A DNA stretch of 64,000 nucleotides, taken from NCBI GenBank assembly GCA_024234505.1, contig JACKOD010000004.1, forward strand, positions 186,001 through 250,000, read 5' to 3'. Position numbers and translations under genes: made by a program. The notes under the pieces were generated by a model. The model saw only the letters and a program-made list of their open reading frames with translations, ran no database searches and was not told the DNA's origin. Shown here piece after piece: positions 16,038 through 24,173 of this stretch; position 1 is the stretch's first letter, and every line of letters starts with the position of its first letter. This stretch comes from Hahellaceae bacterium (GTDB lineage Bacteria; Pseudomonadota; Gammaproteobacteria; Pseudomonadales; Oleiphilaceae).

Positions 16038-16895
16038 GTGAACTCATTGCCCGATGCTCAGGCGTTGGCCTGTGAGCAAAATCTTTTTGCACAAGAATAT
16101 GAGGCTTTCTATCTGGCGGGGGAAACCAAACCTCGTGAGATAGGGGCCCCTTTTCTACTACATCATCCGGCGTACCGGCGTGGCGTATTGCTTATCCATG
16201 GTTTGATGGCTGCTCCGGAAGAGGTGCGAGAGCTGGCAGATTTTCTGTTTGCACAGGGATACAACGTCTATGCGCCGAGAATGGCGGGCCATGGTACGTC
16301 GGCACTGGACCTGGATGCACGGACTGCGGTGGAATGGGAGGCCTCGGTCGTGCGGGGGCAGGCGATACTGGCGCAATGCTGCGAACAGGTGGTGATTGCA
16401 GGTTTTTCGACGGGAGGCGCCATCGCGCTTCACCGGGTAATTGCTCAGCCAGCGGCCTTTGCGGCAGTCATCAGCATCAGTGCGCCACTGAAATTCCGCA
16501 AATTCTCGGCGCATTTAGCCGGACCGATCACACAGCTCAATCGGCTGCTGACGAGCGTGGGGTTGTCCCGCTGGCGCAAAGTGTTTGTGACGAACCATGC
16601 CGACAACCCTCATATAAACTATCTGCGATGCCCGATTAGCAGCATTGCCCAGATACAGGCGTTGATGCGAAATGTACGACGTGGTTTGGGGGCGGTAAAG
16701 ATTCCTGCCCTGGTGATTCACGCCGGTGCAGACCCCAAAGTGGACGTTCAAAGCAGCCGAGACATATTCAGTCTGTTGGGATCGGTGAATAAGCGGTATC
16801 GGGAAATCGACTTCCATCAACACGGGATCATACGGGGCGAGATTGGCAAGCAAGTATTTGATGAGGTCGGAAGCTTTTTGAAAAGTCTCTGGTAA
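16038..16895 (+). CDS. Alpha/beta hydrolase (carboxylesterase / monoacylglycerol lipase-like)
   Basis: A 285-residue cytosolic hydrolase. It shows the oxyanion-hole HG motif (GVLLIHGLMAAPEEV), the nucleophile elbow GFSTGG, an aspartate in HAGADPKVD and a C-terminal histidine in FHQHGIIRG. A cap region lies between about 150 and 210. It is similar to YvaK/Est30-type esterases and bacterial monoglyceride lipases. It starts with GTG 16038 two bases after the hemolysin III stop, suggesting coupled translation. The lipid-related neighbour could be a functional partner, but that is inference. Confidence 0.85.
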   Translation: MNSLPDAQALACEQNLFAQEYEAFYLAGETKPREIGAPFLLHHPAYRRGVLLIHGLMAAPEEVRELADFLFAQGYNVYAPRMAGHGTSALDLDARTAVEWEASVVRGQAILAQCCEQVVIAGFSTGGAIALHRVIAQPAAFAAVISISAPLKFRKFSAHLAGPITQLNRLLTSVGLSRWRKVFVTNHADNPHINYLRCPISSIAQIQALMRNVRRGLGAVKIPALVIHAGADPKVDVQSSRDIFSLLGSVNKRYREIDFHQHGIIRGEIGKQVFDEVGSFLKSLW

Positions 16896-17052
16896 TTATT
16901 TTTTTACCGATGGGGGGTAATTTTTTCTTTCTTTTACTGGCGTTGATGTAGCGGTATTTGTCAGAATCGGTGCAGGATTGTTTCGTTTCTTCGGAAATGG
17001 GTGATTTTGCAGGGGCGTGGGTGCCCTGGATTTCACCGAGGGAGAGATTATT

Positions 17053-18474
17053 ATGCCACTGGCTCGTTCGCGTTATCATTTTCAACTGGGCTCCCTGCGC
17101 ATGGGGTTTCGTTCGTTGGCAGACCTGCTTGCCAAGGCCAGCCCCGCACGTTCTGGTGATCGGTTAGCCGGTTTGGCTGCAGAAACAGCGCAGGAACGAG
17201 TTATCGCACAGATGTGTCTGGCAGAAGTTCCGTTAAAGAATTTTCTGAATGAAGCGGTGATTGACTACGAAGCGGATGATGTCACACGCTTGATTCTCGA
17301 TGAGCACGATGCCACCGCGTTTGCTCCGGTCTCCCATCTTACCGTAGGTGATTTTCGCAACTGGCTGTTGAGTGATGATGCCTCGTCCGCACGATTGTCT
17401 GAAATCAGCCAAGGTCTAACCCCGGAAATGGTGGCCGCCGTTAGTAAAATCATGCGAAATCAGGATTTGATTCTGGTGGCACGTAAATGTCAGGTAGTCA
17501 CTTCCTTTCGTAATACCATCGGTCTGGATGGCCGTTTTTCTACCCGCTTGCAGCCGAATCACCCGACAGATGATCCCGCCGGGATTGCCGCCAGCATTCT
17601 GGATGGGTTGCTCTACGGGAGTGGGGATGCTGTCATCGGTATTAATCCTGCCACCGATAGCGTGGCCCAAACCGTACGTCTGTTGCACCTGATGGACGAG
17701 ATTATTCGTGAGTATCAAATTCCTACGCAGTCTTGCGTACTCACTCATGTGACCAATAGTCTGGAAGCGATTGAGCAGGGGGCGCCGGTGGATCTGGTAT
17801 TTCAGTCGATTGGCGGCACGCAGGCTACCAATGAAAGCTTTGGCGTCACCTTGTCATTGCTGGCCGAAGCGCAATCGGCTGCTCATTCGCTGGGACGCGG
17901 CAGCGTCGGGCAGAACGTAATGTATTTCGAAACCGGACAAGGAAGCGCATTATCGGCGAATGCACATCATGGGGTGGATCAGCAAACCTGTGAGGCACGT
18001 GCCTATGCAGTGGCTCGTAAATTCAGGCCGCTGTTGGTGAATACGGTGGTCGGGTTTATTGGCCCTGAGTATCTGTTTGACGGCAAGGAAATTACCCGGG
18101 CAGGTCTTGAAGATCATTTCTGCGGAAAGTTGCTGGGACTCCCGATGGGCGTAGATGTGTGCTACACCAATCATGCACAAGCGGATCAAAATGATATGGA
18201 CACCTTGCTGACCTTGCTTGGAGTCGCGGGATGTAATTTTATCATGGGCATACCGGGCTCGGATGACATTATGCTGAATTATCAAACCACGTCTTTCCAT
18301 GATGCGTTGTATTTGCGCCGCATGCTGGGTCTGCGGCCTGCTCCCGAGTTTGAACGCTGGCTTTCTGAAATGGCCATTTTTACAGATGTGTCCCGGGGTA
18401 TTCTCAACCCGAAACTGCCGCCTGCGTTTGCGGCTTCGCTACAGCGATTGAGCCAGGGAGGACAACATGACTGA
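17053..18474 (+). CDS. eutB: Ethanolamine ammonia-lyase large subunit EutB
   Basis: A 473-residue large subunit of the adenosylcobalamin-dependent ethanolamine ammonia-lyase, which converts ethanolamine to acetaldehyde and ammonia. Family stretches include YEADDVTRLILDEHD, TRLQPNHPTDDPAGI, SIGGTQATNESFGV, YFETGQGSALSANAHHG and CYTNHAQADQNDMD, the last part of the barrel that holds substrate. The start is ATG 17053 (MPLARSRYHF), behind GGGAGAG; an upstream frame from 17017 covers that ribosome site. It overlaps eutC by eight bases. Acetaldehyde dehydrogenase, reactivase EutA, transporter and shell genes are absent from this window. Confidence 0.96.
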   Translation: MPLARSRYHFQLGSLRMGFRSLADLLAKASPARSGDRLAGLAAETAQERVIAQMCLAEVPLKNFLNEAVIDYEADDVTRLILDEHDATAFAPVSHLTVGDFRNWLLSDDASSARLSEISQGLTPEMVAAVSKIMRNQDLILVARKCQVVTSFRNTIGLDGRFSTRLQPNHPTDDPAGIAASILDGLLYGSGDAVIGINPATDSVAQTVRLLHLMDEIIREYQIPTQSCVLTHVTNSLEAIEQGAPVDLVFQSIGGTQATNESFGVTLSLLAEAQSAAHSLGRGSVGQNVMYFETGQGSALSANAHHGVDQQTCEARAYAVARKFRPLLVNTVVGFIGPEYLFDGKEITRAGLEDHFCGKLLGLPMGVDVCYTNHAQADQNDMDTLLTLLGVAGCNFIMGIPGSDDIMLNYQTTSFHDALYLRRMLGLRPAPEFERWLSEMAIFTDVSRGILNPKLPPAFAASLQRLSQGGQHD

Positions 18475-19303
18475 ATCACCATCAAAGCCCGTAGGCGAGT
18501 TACCCGAAAGGGAGGTTTCTGCCTTTGTTCAGAAAAATCCGTGGGAAATATTACGGGCATTTACCGACGCTCGCATCGGGCTGGGTCGAGCCGGGATCAG
18601 CCTGCCAACAAAAGCGTTATTGGAGTTTCAGTTGGCGCATGCTCAGGCACAAGATGCCGTACATACACCTTTAGCGTTGGAGGTACTTTGCCGAGATTTG
18701 CAGGGACTTTGCCACGACTTGCAGGAGCTCACCGGGAGCACTCCACTGCGACTGCATAGTTGTGCCGAAGACCGAGCCTCCTATTTGCAACGTCCGGATC
18801 TGGGTCGACAGCTTGCGCCTCTTTTCAGGCAGGAACTGATGGCGTTGGCTACACAAGCCGCTTCGCCACCGGATCTGGCGATTGTTGTGGCCGATGGTTT
18901 GTCGGCCTTGGCGGTACAGCGTCATGCCGCACCCATGCTTCAGGCATTATTCGCGAGATTAGTCCCCGGAGACAGCCAGCACTGGTCGCTTGCCCCCTTG
19001 TGTGTGGTTCAGCAAGGTCGGGTAGCCATTGGCGACGACATTGGTGCCGCCTTGAATGCCAGATCCGTGTTGGTACTGATCGGTGAGCGGCCGGGGCTGA
19101 GCTCACCGGACAGTCTGGGGCTATATTTAACCTGGGGACCCAAACCCGGTTTAACGGATGCGTCCCGCAACTGCATATCGAACGTCAGAGAGGGAGGCTT
19201 AGGCTATACAGAAGCGGCAGACAAAATTTTTTACCTGTTGCAGGCATCGCGTCGATTACAGCGGTCGGGGGTGACCTTGAAAGAACGCGCGGAACACGCC
19301 TGA
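18467..19303 (+). CDS. eutC: Ethanolamine ammonia-lyase small subunit EutC
   Basis: The 278-residue partner of EutB, which completes the cobalamin pocket. Typical stretches are FTDARIGLGRAG near the N-terminus, VVADGLSALAVQRHA in the Rossmann-like domain, and the C-terminal GERPGLSSPDSLGLYLTW followed by RNCISNVREGGLGY. The start overlaps the eutB stop. A seven-residue tandem repeat (LCRDLQG then LCHDLQE) sits near residue 75, from a 21-bp DNA duplication in a helical region; it would add two helical turns. The stop codon is inside a strong hairpin. Confidence 0.96.
   Translation: MTESPSKPVGELPEREVSAFVQKNPWEILRAFTDARIGLGRAGISLPTKALLEFQLAHAQAQDAVHTPLALEVLCRDLQGLCHDLQELTGSTPLRLHSCAEDRASYLQRPDLGRQLAPLFRQELMALATQAASPPDLAIVVADGLSALAVQRHAAPMLQALFARLVPGDSQHWSLAPLCVVQQGRVAIGDDIGAALNARSVLVLIGERPGLSSPDSLGLYLTWGPKPGLTDASRNCISNVREGGLGYTEAADKIFYLLQASRRLQRSGVTLKERAEHA
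18685..18726 (+). repeat. 21-bp tandem duplication inside eutC
   Basis: Two units (18685-18705 and 18706-18726) agree at 17 of 21 bases and encode LCRDLQG and LCHDLQE in frame. The drift between units shows the duplication is not recent. Confidence 0.75.
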
Positions 19304-19317
19304 ATTCTCAGGCGTGT
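19294..19317. terminator. Hairpin over the eutC stop codon
   Basis: ACACGCCTGA (19294-19303) and TCAGGCGTGT (19308-19317) pair perfectly around a four-base loop. The eutC TGA lies inside the left arm. A modest T-containing tail follows. The convergent fadL-type gene ends 28 bases further on, so the hairpin probably ends transcription from both sides. Confidence 0.65.
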
Positions 19318-19345
19318 ATAGTGTTTCAAGCGGTTATTCTCTGGA

Positions 19346-20731
19346 TCAGAAGCGTTTGCTGATTTGCAGCGCCAGTCCAAAGGCTTCCAGCTCGTAATTT
19401 GCTGTCAGGCTACTTTTTCCGATTTTACTGCCATCTACTTTGTAGTCGTGTTCGTTTACCTTAACGTCGTCAATGAACAGGTAACCTGTGGCGGCATCCA
19501 GTGTCCAGTCCTGAACACGGTACTGCAATCCGAGTGTTAGCCAGTTACGGTCAGCGGAAGGTACACGGGCGGTACGGTAGGCATTCTGAATGGGTGATTG
19601 ATCAAAGGCGTAACCGGCTTTTAGCGTGATACTTTCGTTCAGATCGTACGCGGTGCCTACTGACCAGGACCAGGTGTTGTGCCATTGTTCGGGAACGTGG
19701 CCAATATAGCCCGCTGCGCCATACTTGGGGCCGGAGATCGCAGAAATTCGACCGCTTCCAGAGACTTCGTCGCTCAGAATATCCAGATTTTCAAACTGGG
19801 ACCAGCGTGTCCAGGTGGTGCCCGCCAGTAACGTCCAATCTTGCGACAGGCGTTGTTTGATACTCAAGGTGACCGATTCCGGAGTGGTAAGCGGGACGCT
19901 GGCTTTCTCTGTCAGGCTCACATAAGCAATTGGCGGATTGCTGCCGGTGGCTACCGGAACTTGCGTCAGCGTGGCATTGCCCGTCAGCTCGATATTCATT
20001 TTTGAACGGTAATTCAGACCAATACTCGTATCGGCGTCCGGCTGGAACATCAGGCCGATATTCCAGCCCACGGCGATATCATCTCCGGAAACGTCAAAAT
20101 GGCCTTCTTTGATCAATGCTGCCGGGATGCCACTGGTGACGGTCAGGGCCGAGTAATCTTGTGCTTTCGTCAACGTACCTTCTGCATAGGTCACCATCAC
20201 ACCCAGACCGAGCGACCAGGCGGGCAGAATTTTGTAGGCGAGCGTGGGTTGCAGGCTGAGCGCTTTTAATTCGGTTTCATCCGCAAAATAGCGCCCGCTG
20301 AAATCGGCATCGTAGTCACCCGCCACACCAAAGGGTGCGAACAGGCCGATACCGGCGCTCAGTGTGTCATTCAGTTGCGTAGATACATAAAAGTTGGGTA
20401 TCACGGAAGGGGCGACATAATCTCCGCCGGGCGATCCAGCGACGGGCTGGCCAATCGTATTGGTGGCAGTGCCGGAAAAGGTATTGCTGACGTCAAGAAA
20501 AGTAACGCCTCCGGAGAGTTGTGTGCCTTGCAAAAATGCAATCCCGGCCGGATTGAAATACATGACCGAAGCGTTCTCTGTATTCGCTGCCGCGCCAGCG
20601 TTGGCTGTACCCATGGATGACGCGCTTTGTTCGTTTAGTGTGTAACCCGCTGCAAATGATAGTGAGGCGTAAGTAGACATTGTCAGGGTGCCAGCCACTG
20701 CGAGGCGGCGCGAATAAGTCGAAAATATCAT
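19346..20731 (-). CDS. FadL/OmpP1-type outer membrane transport protein
   Basis: A 461-residue beta-barrel protein of the FadL family, which lets long-chain fatty acids or other hydrophobic compounds cross the outer membrane. A signal peptide ends LSFAAG; the mature N-terminus (YTLNEQSASSMGTANAGAA) is the hatch region typical of the family, and YFNPAGIAFL carries the family's asparagine-proline-alanine kink. The C-terminus closes with a phenylalanine (QISKRF) as expected for a barrel. ATG 20731 fits the signal peptide; the longer frame to 20818 adds an arginine-rich, unlikely leader. A lone gene with its own predicted promoter upstream. Confidence 0.92.
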   Translation of the reverse strand: MIFSTYSRRLAVAGTLTMSTYASLSFAAGYTLNEQSASSMGTANAGAAANTENASVMYFNPAGIAFLQGTQLSGGVTFLDVSNTFSGTATNTIGQPVAGSPGGDYVAPSVIPNFYVSTQLNDTLSAGIGLFAPFGVAGDYDADFSGRYFADETELKALSLQPTLAYKILPAWSLGLGVMVTYAEGTLTKAQDYSALTVTSGIPAALIKEGHFDVSGDDIAVGWNIGLMFQPDADTSIGLNYRSKMNIELTGNATLTQVPVATGSNPPIAYVSLTEKASVPLTTPESVTLSIKQRLSQDWTLLAGTTWTRWSQFENLDILSDEVSGSGRISAISGPKYGAAGYIGHVPEQWHNTWSWSVGTAYDLNESITLKAGYAFDQSPIQNAYRTARVPSADRNWLTLGLQYRVQDWTLDAATGYLFIDDVKVNEHDYKVDGSKIGKSSLTANYELEAFGLALQISKRF

Positions 20732-20902
20732 GGACGTAAATACCTTACTGCGAATGATTTTAGTGTCGGATGAGTGTCTGTCGGAGGGGTGTCTGACAGA
20801 CCGGTTCGATCGGATCAAAATGTTTGCGCGTAGAGGGCAGGCAAACCGTTAAAAAAGGTCGTCCTTGTTTTTCGAAAGGCATACTTCCTGGTTGCGGTAG
20901 GC

Positions 20903-20945
20903 ATTATAGAGGTAAAAGCGAGGATTGCATCACATTAGGTGTGAT
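20903..20945 (-). promoter_or_regulatory. Predicted fadL-type gene promoter with activator-like dyad
   Basis: The 310 bases between the fadL-type gene and the nap end hold no gene. On the minus strand a perfect TATAAT (20908-20903) lacks a good -35 hexamer. Instead a perfect dyad, ATCACA-N5-TGTGAT (20929-20945), is centred about 41 bases above the expected start of transcription, the position used by CRP/FNR-family activators. The half-site orientation is opposite to the usual CRP site, so the binding protein is unknown. Confidence 0.45.
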
Positions 20946-20994
20946 AATTGTGTCACAAAATGTAGCGTGCTGGTCTGGCGGGGTAGATAGGTAA

Positions 20995-21023
20995 TGCAGT
21001 CCGCACGTTTTGCGCGGACTGCA
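20995..21023. terminator. Hairpin at the end of the nap operon
   Basis: TGCAGTCCGC (20995-21004) and GCGGACTGCA (21014-21023) form a 10-bp stem with a nine-base loop, 18 bases after the stop of the last nap-operon gene. No T-run follows on the minus strand, so it may protect the mRNA end or act with Rho rather than terminate alone. Confidence 0.5.
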
Positions 21024-21041
21024 AGTCGTGAAGTTACTCTT

Positions 21042-21179
21042 TTACTCTTTTAATCCGTTACCTGTTACTTCGAGTAGAAAACAGGTGACTGCGATGGTAC
21101 CGACAAAGCCTGCGATGAAAATCGTTGGCATGGCGGCATATCCCAGTAACGTCCAGATCATTGACTCTAATGGGCTCAT
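21042..21179 (-). CDS. Small nitrate/TMAO reductase-associated membrane protein (TIGR02808-like)
   Basis: A 45-residue protein, MSPLESMIWTLLGYAAMPTI and on, with one long hydrophobic segment. I recognise it as close to a short family found at the end of periplasmic nitrate and TMAO reductase operons, of unknown function. The start ATG 21179 has GAGGAG seven bases upstream, which is decisive; the longer frame to 21323 overlaps napC. It probably takes the place of NapE-like small subunits in this operon. Confidence 0.72.
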   Translation of the reverse strand: MSPLESMIWTLLGYAAMPTIFIAGFVGTIAVTCFLLEVTGNGLKE

Positions 21180-21243
21180 TTGAAAACTCCTCGTATTTTC
21201 CGGCCCCGTCATGGCGGTTCGTAACGGAGCCCGGGATTCCGGT

Positions 21244-21849
21244 TTAGTGCCAGCCTTCCACGCCGTCCATATCAGGCAGGTGGTGAGCAATACCTTTGTG
21301 GCAGTCAATACAGGTCTTTTCACCGGAGGCCAGTGCAGTGGAGTGCATACTCACCGAACGCTTGCCTTGTTCACTGAAATCCATGTATTCGAAGTTATGG
21401 CAGTTGCGGCATTCACGTGAATCACTTTCTTTCATGCGTTGCCATTCACGCAGTGCCATTTCCTTTCTGTGATCCAGAAACTTGTCACGAGTGTTAATGA
21501 ATCCGGTCAGCTTGCCCCAGACTTCCTGGCTGGCCTGGATTTTCCGCACAATCTTGTGCGTCCAGTCTTTAGGCACGTGGCAGTCCGGACAGGTTGCACG
21601 AACGCCCGAGCGGTTACTGTAGTGTATGGTTTCTTTATATTCCTGATAGACGTTATCTTCCATCTCGTGACATCCAATACAGAATGTCTCGGTGTTGGTC
21701 ATTTCCAGCGCGGTGTTGAAACCGCCCCAAAATACGACACCAGCAATAAAGCCCAGTGCCAGAATCACTCCCATCGCGACAGTACTGGGCCGCTTCAGCA
21801 GCGCCCCGTAACGTGCGATCAAGCCGCGTTTAGTTGTAGTGTTTGCCAT
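21244..21849 (-). CDS. napC: Tetraheme cytochrome c quinol dehydrogenase NapC
   Basis: A 201-residue NapC/NirT cytochrome anchored by one N-terminal membrane segment (about 23-45). Four heme-binding motifs are visible in order: CIGCH, CPDCH, CRNCH and CIDCH. The protein takes electrons from membrane quinol and passes them to NapB. It lies between napB and the small membrane protein in an operon running leftward. Confidence 0.96.
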   Translation of the reverse strand: MANTTTKRGLIARYGALLKRPSTVAMGVILALGFIAGVVFWGGFNTALEMTNTETFCIGCHEMEDNVYQEYKETIHYSNRSGVRATCPDCHVPKDWTHKIVRKIQASQEVWGKLTGFINTRDKFLDHRKEMALREWQRMKESDSRECRNCHNFEYMDFSEQGKRSVSMHSTALASGEKTCIDCHKGIAHHLPDMDGVEGWH

Positions 21850-21894
21850 GTTGGTGCTCTCCCGTATTCTGTGTGGCGAAAATAGGCCTAAGGC

Positions 21895-22344
21895 TTATTT
21901 GCCATCCAGTGCGTCAACTGTTTTGAAACTGTTGTCTACCAACGGTTTGGCATCTGATTGCGGTACGTGACACTGCATACAGAAGTAACGGCGTGGCGAA
22001 ACATCGGCCAGGGTCTGGCCATCACGCGTAGCAAAGTGGGTCATACTGATTTTGGTTGCTCCACTTTTCTTGTAGTTTGTCCAGCTGTGACAAGACAGGC
22101 ACTTATTGCTGTTCAGGTCAACAACGTAGCCACGTACCTGGTGAGGGATCAGCGGAGGCTGATGCAGATAATCCCTTTCGAATGTTTCACGATCACGCGG
22201 TATGCGTTTCATGTCATCGGCTTGTCGAACTTTGTCGAGATCCGTTGAACCGCGAAGGGAGTTCAGCCCTCCGGTATCTGAGATAGCTGTGCCGGCCAGA
22301 CAGCTTGCTAAAACAGCGAATAGTAAGGTAGCTAGCTTTTTCAT
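21895..22344 (-). CDS. napB: Diheme cytochrome c subunit NapB
   Basis: A 149-residue periplasmic cytochrome with a signal peptide (ending TAIS) and two heme motifs, CLSCH and CMQCH. It also has the family segments DLDKVRQADDMKRIPRD and YLHQPPLIPHQV. It relays electrons from NapC to the catalytic NapA. It starts two bases after the napH stop. Confidence 0.95.
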   Translation of the reverse strand: MKKLATLLFAVLASCLAGTAISDTGGLNSLRGSTDLDKVRQADDMKRIPRDRETFERDYLHQPPLIPHQVRGYVVDLNSNKCLSCHSWTNYKKSGATKISMTHFATRDGQTLADVSPRRYFCMQCHVPQSDAKPLVDNSFKTVDALDGK

Positions 22345-22346
22345 CG

Positions 22347-23291
22347 TTATTTCTCCGCCTTATAATTTGTTGCGTATTCCGAGGAGCCCGTTGATGTCGT
22401 CGCATCGAATTGGGCGAACCGTGTGTTGTAGTGAAAAACCTCTTGCGCGCACACATCAATGCAGCGGCCGCACTGGGTACAGTCCGAAGCAATAATCACG
22501 GGACTGCCTTTGCCTTTGAGGGCAGGCTTGATTACCTGGGGCTCGGGACATACCGCAAAGCAGTCCATGCAATCATTGCAGCGTGATCTGTCCTTCGCGT
22601 TGACCTTTATCAGACTGACGCCGGTTTTTTCGGCAACCGACCCCAGCAGATTGTAAAAGGCCCCCATGGGACAGAGGTGTCCGCACCAGCCGCGACGGCT
22701 GACAAACAAATCGAACAGAAATATTCCCAGAATGAGTGTCCAGCCCATCCCCATGCCAAAAATCAGGCCCCGGTGAAGCAGGGAGACGGGATTGACCAGC
22801 TCCCATACCAGATAGCCTGTAAGGCCGGGCACCAGCAGTGCCATGCCAAGCATCCAGAAACGCATTGAACGAGACAGTTTGCTCGTCTTGCGAATATCCA
22901 GACGCCGACGCAGCCAGCCTGCAGTATCGGTCACTACATTTACCGGACAGACCCAGCTGCAGAATATCCGGCCACCCAGCATTGCGTAAAAGCCCAGCAC
23001 AAACAGGGCGCCCAGCAGTGCCGTGGTGACGGGCAGATGACCTGCCGCCAGGGTTTGCAATAACAGAAATGGATCAGTCAGCGGCACCGTGTTCAGTACG
23101 AGACTGGAACTCAGATTGCCTTTAATCCACCAGAGATCTGCCAGCGGGCCCAAAAGAAACAGGCCCATAATGCTGATTTGTGATACTCGTCTGGCTAACA
23201 GCCAGCGCCAGGCAAGGAACCAGCCTTTGGTTCGCACGGCCTCTGCACCCGGCATCTGTTCACCTGTCAAAACCCGGTTTCCTTTGCTCAT
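22347..23291 (-). CDS. napH: Quinol dehydrogenase membrane subunit NapH
   Basis: A 314-residue inner-membrane iron-sulfur protein with four membrane segments, a CSWVCPVN motif and a C-terminal cytoplasmic domain holding two 4Fe-4S ligand sets (CNDCMDCFAVCP and CTQCGRCIDVCAQ). With NapG it forms a second route for quinol oxidation into Nap, best known for ubiquinol or menaquinol entry in Escherichia coli. The start overlaps the napG stop by one base. Confidence 0.95.
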   Translation of the reverse strand: MSKGNRVLTGEQMPGAEAVRTKGWFLAWRWLLARRVSQISIMGLFLLGPLADLWWIKGNLSSSLVLNTVPLTDPFLLLQTLAAGHLPVTTALLGALFVLGFYAMLGGRIFCSWVCPVNVVTDTAGWLRRRLDIRKTSKLSRSMRFWMLGMALLVPGLTGYLVWELVNPVSLLHRGLIFGMGMGWTLILGIFLFDLFVSRRGWCGHLCPMGAFYNLLGSVAEKTGVSLIKVNAKDRSRCNDCMDCFAVCPEPQVIKPALKGKGSPVIIASDCTQCGRCIDVCAQEVFHYNTRFAQFDATTSTGSSEYATNYKAEK

Positions 23292-24112
23292 CAGAAGCCT
23301 CCTTTCCCGGAATTTCCACCCAAGGGGGGCATTCCGTTGATGGGGAGTCCTTCGAGTTCCGGTCGACGATCCGGCAGGTCAATGATGTCGGGTACCAGTG
23401 CTTCCCCGGCTTTTTCCTTTTCCTTCCAGCCCCAGCGGTAGTGTGCCCCCAATTCACCTTTGGCAAGGTTATGCGGAAACACCTTGATGGCCGCTTCTTC
23501 CAGAACACAGGCATGTTCACACTTTCCGCACCCGGTGCAGGCATCTGAATGCACCACCGGTTCGAAAATCGCATGTACGCCTGTGCGCGGGTTGCGCAGC
23601 ATCGTAAGGGTAATTGCCTTGTCGATCAGCGGGCAGACGCGGTAACAAACGTCACAGCGCAAGCCTTGCATGTTCAGGCAGTTTTCCCTGTCTATCAGTA
23701 CCGCCAGACCCATCCGGGACTGGTCAATGTCGGTCAGTTCGGGATCCAGTGCGCCGGTAGGACAGGCTTTTACGCAGGGAATGTCATCGCACATTTCGCA
23801 AGGCACTTTCCGCGCGTCAAAATAGGGTGTCCCCGTTGTCACAGGATCAAACAAGCGGCCCAGCTTGAGGGTGTCGTAAGGACAGTCCTCTACACACAAT
23901 CCGCAACGCACACAGGCACCCAGGAAATGTTCTTCATCCAGGGCACCGGGCGGGCGCAGGGCTTGCGTGGCGTGAACAACGCTTTGTTGCCCGTACATTC
24001 CCAACCCCAGACCGATCAGACCCACACTGCATGCCGCGTGGCCAGTATCCGTAAGGAACTGGCGGCGGCTCAGCGTATTGCGGGCCTGTGGTTTGGGTTG
24101 GGTCACTTTCAT
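23291..24112 (-). CDS. napG: Ferredoxin-type protein NapG
   Basis: A 273-residue periplasmic iron-sulfur protein exported by the Tat route (LSRRQFLTDTG). Four 4Fe-4S ligand clusters are visible: CVRCGLCVEDCP, CEMCDDIPCVKACP, a CDVCYRVCP with an upstream cysteine, and CTGCGKCEHAC. It works with NapH to move electrons from quinol to the NapC/NapB chain. It lies 61 bases after napA. The C-terminal tail ends in a glycine-rich run (PPLGGNSGKGGF). Confidence 0.95.
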   Translation of the reverse strand: MKVTQPKPQARNTLSRRQFLTDTGHAACSVGLIGLGLGMYGQQSVVHATQALRPPGALDEEHFLGACVRCGLCVEDCPYDTLKLGRLFDPVTTGTPYFDARKVPCEMCDDIPCVKACPTGALDPELTDIDQSRMGLAVLIDRENCLNMQGLRCDVCYRVCPLIDKAITLTMLRNPRTGVHAIFEPVVHSDACTGCGKCEHACVLEEAAIKVFPHNLAKGELGAHYRWGWKEKEKAGEALVPDIIDLPDRRPELEGLPINGMPPLGGNSGKGGF

Positions 24113-24173
24113 TGTCGAGTATCAGCTCTGTTCTGTTAGTGGTCTATTCCGGTTTGGTTCTGTTCACTGCGGA

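Noticed and set aside
15394..16092. 232-codon open frame on the minus strand
   Set aside because: Antisense to the hemolysin III gene; composition (histidine, arginine, glutamine rich) is typical of a shadow frame.
23549..24139. 196-codon open frame on the plus strand
   Set aside because: It is antisense to napG, whose four iron-sulfur motifs are beyond doubt.
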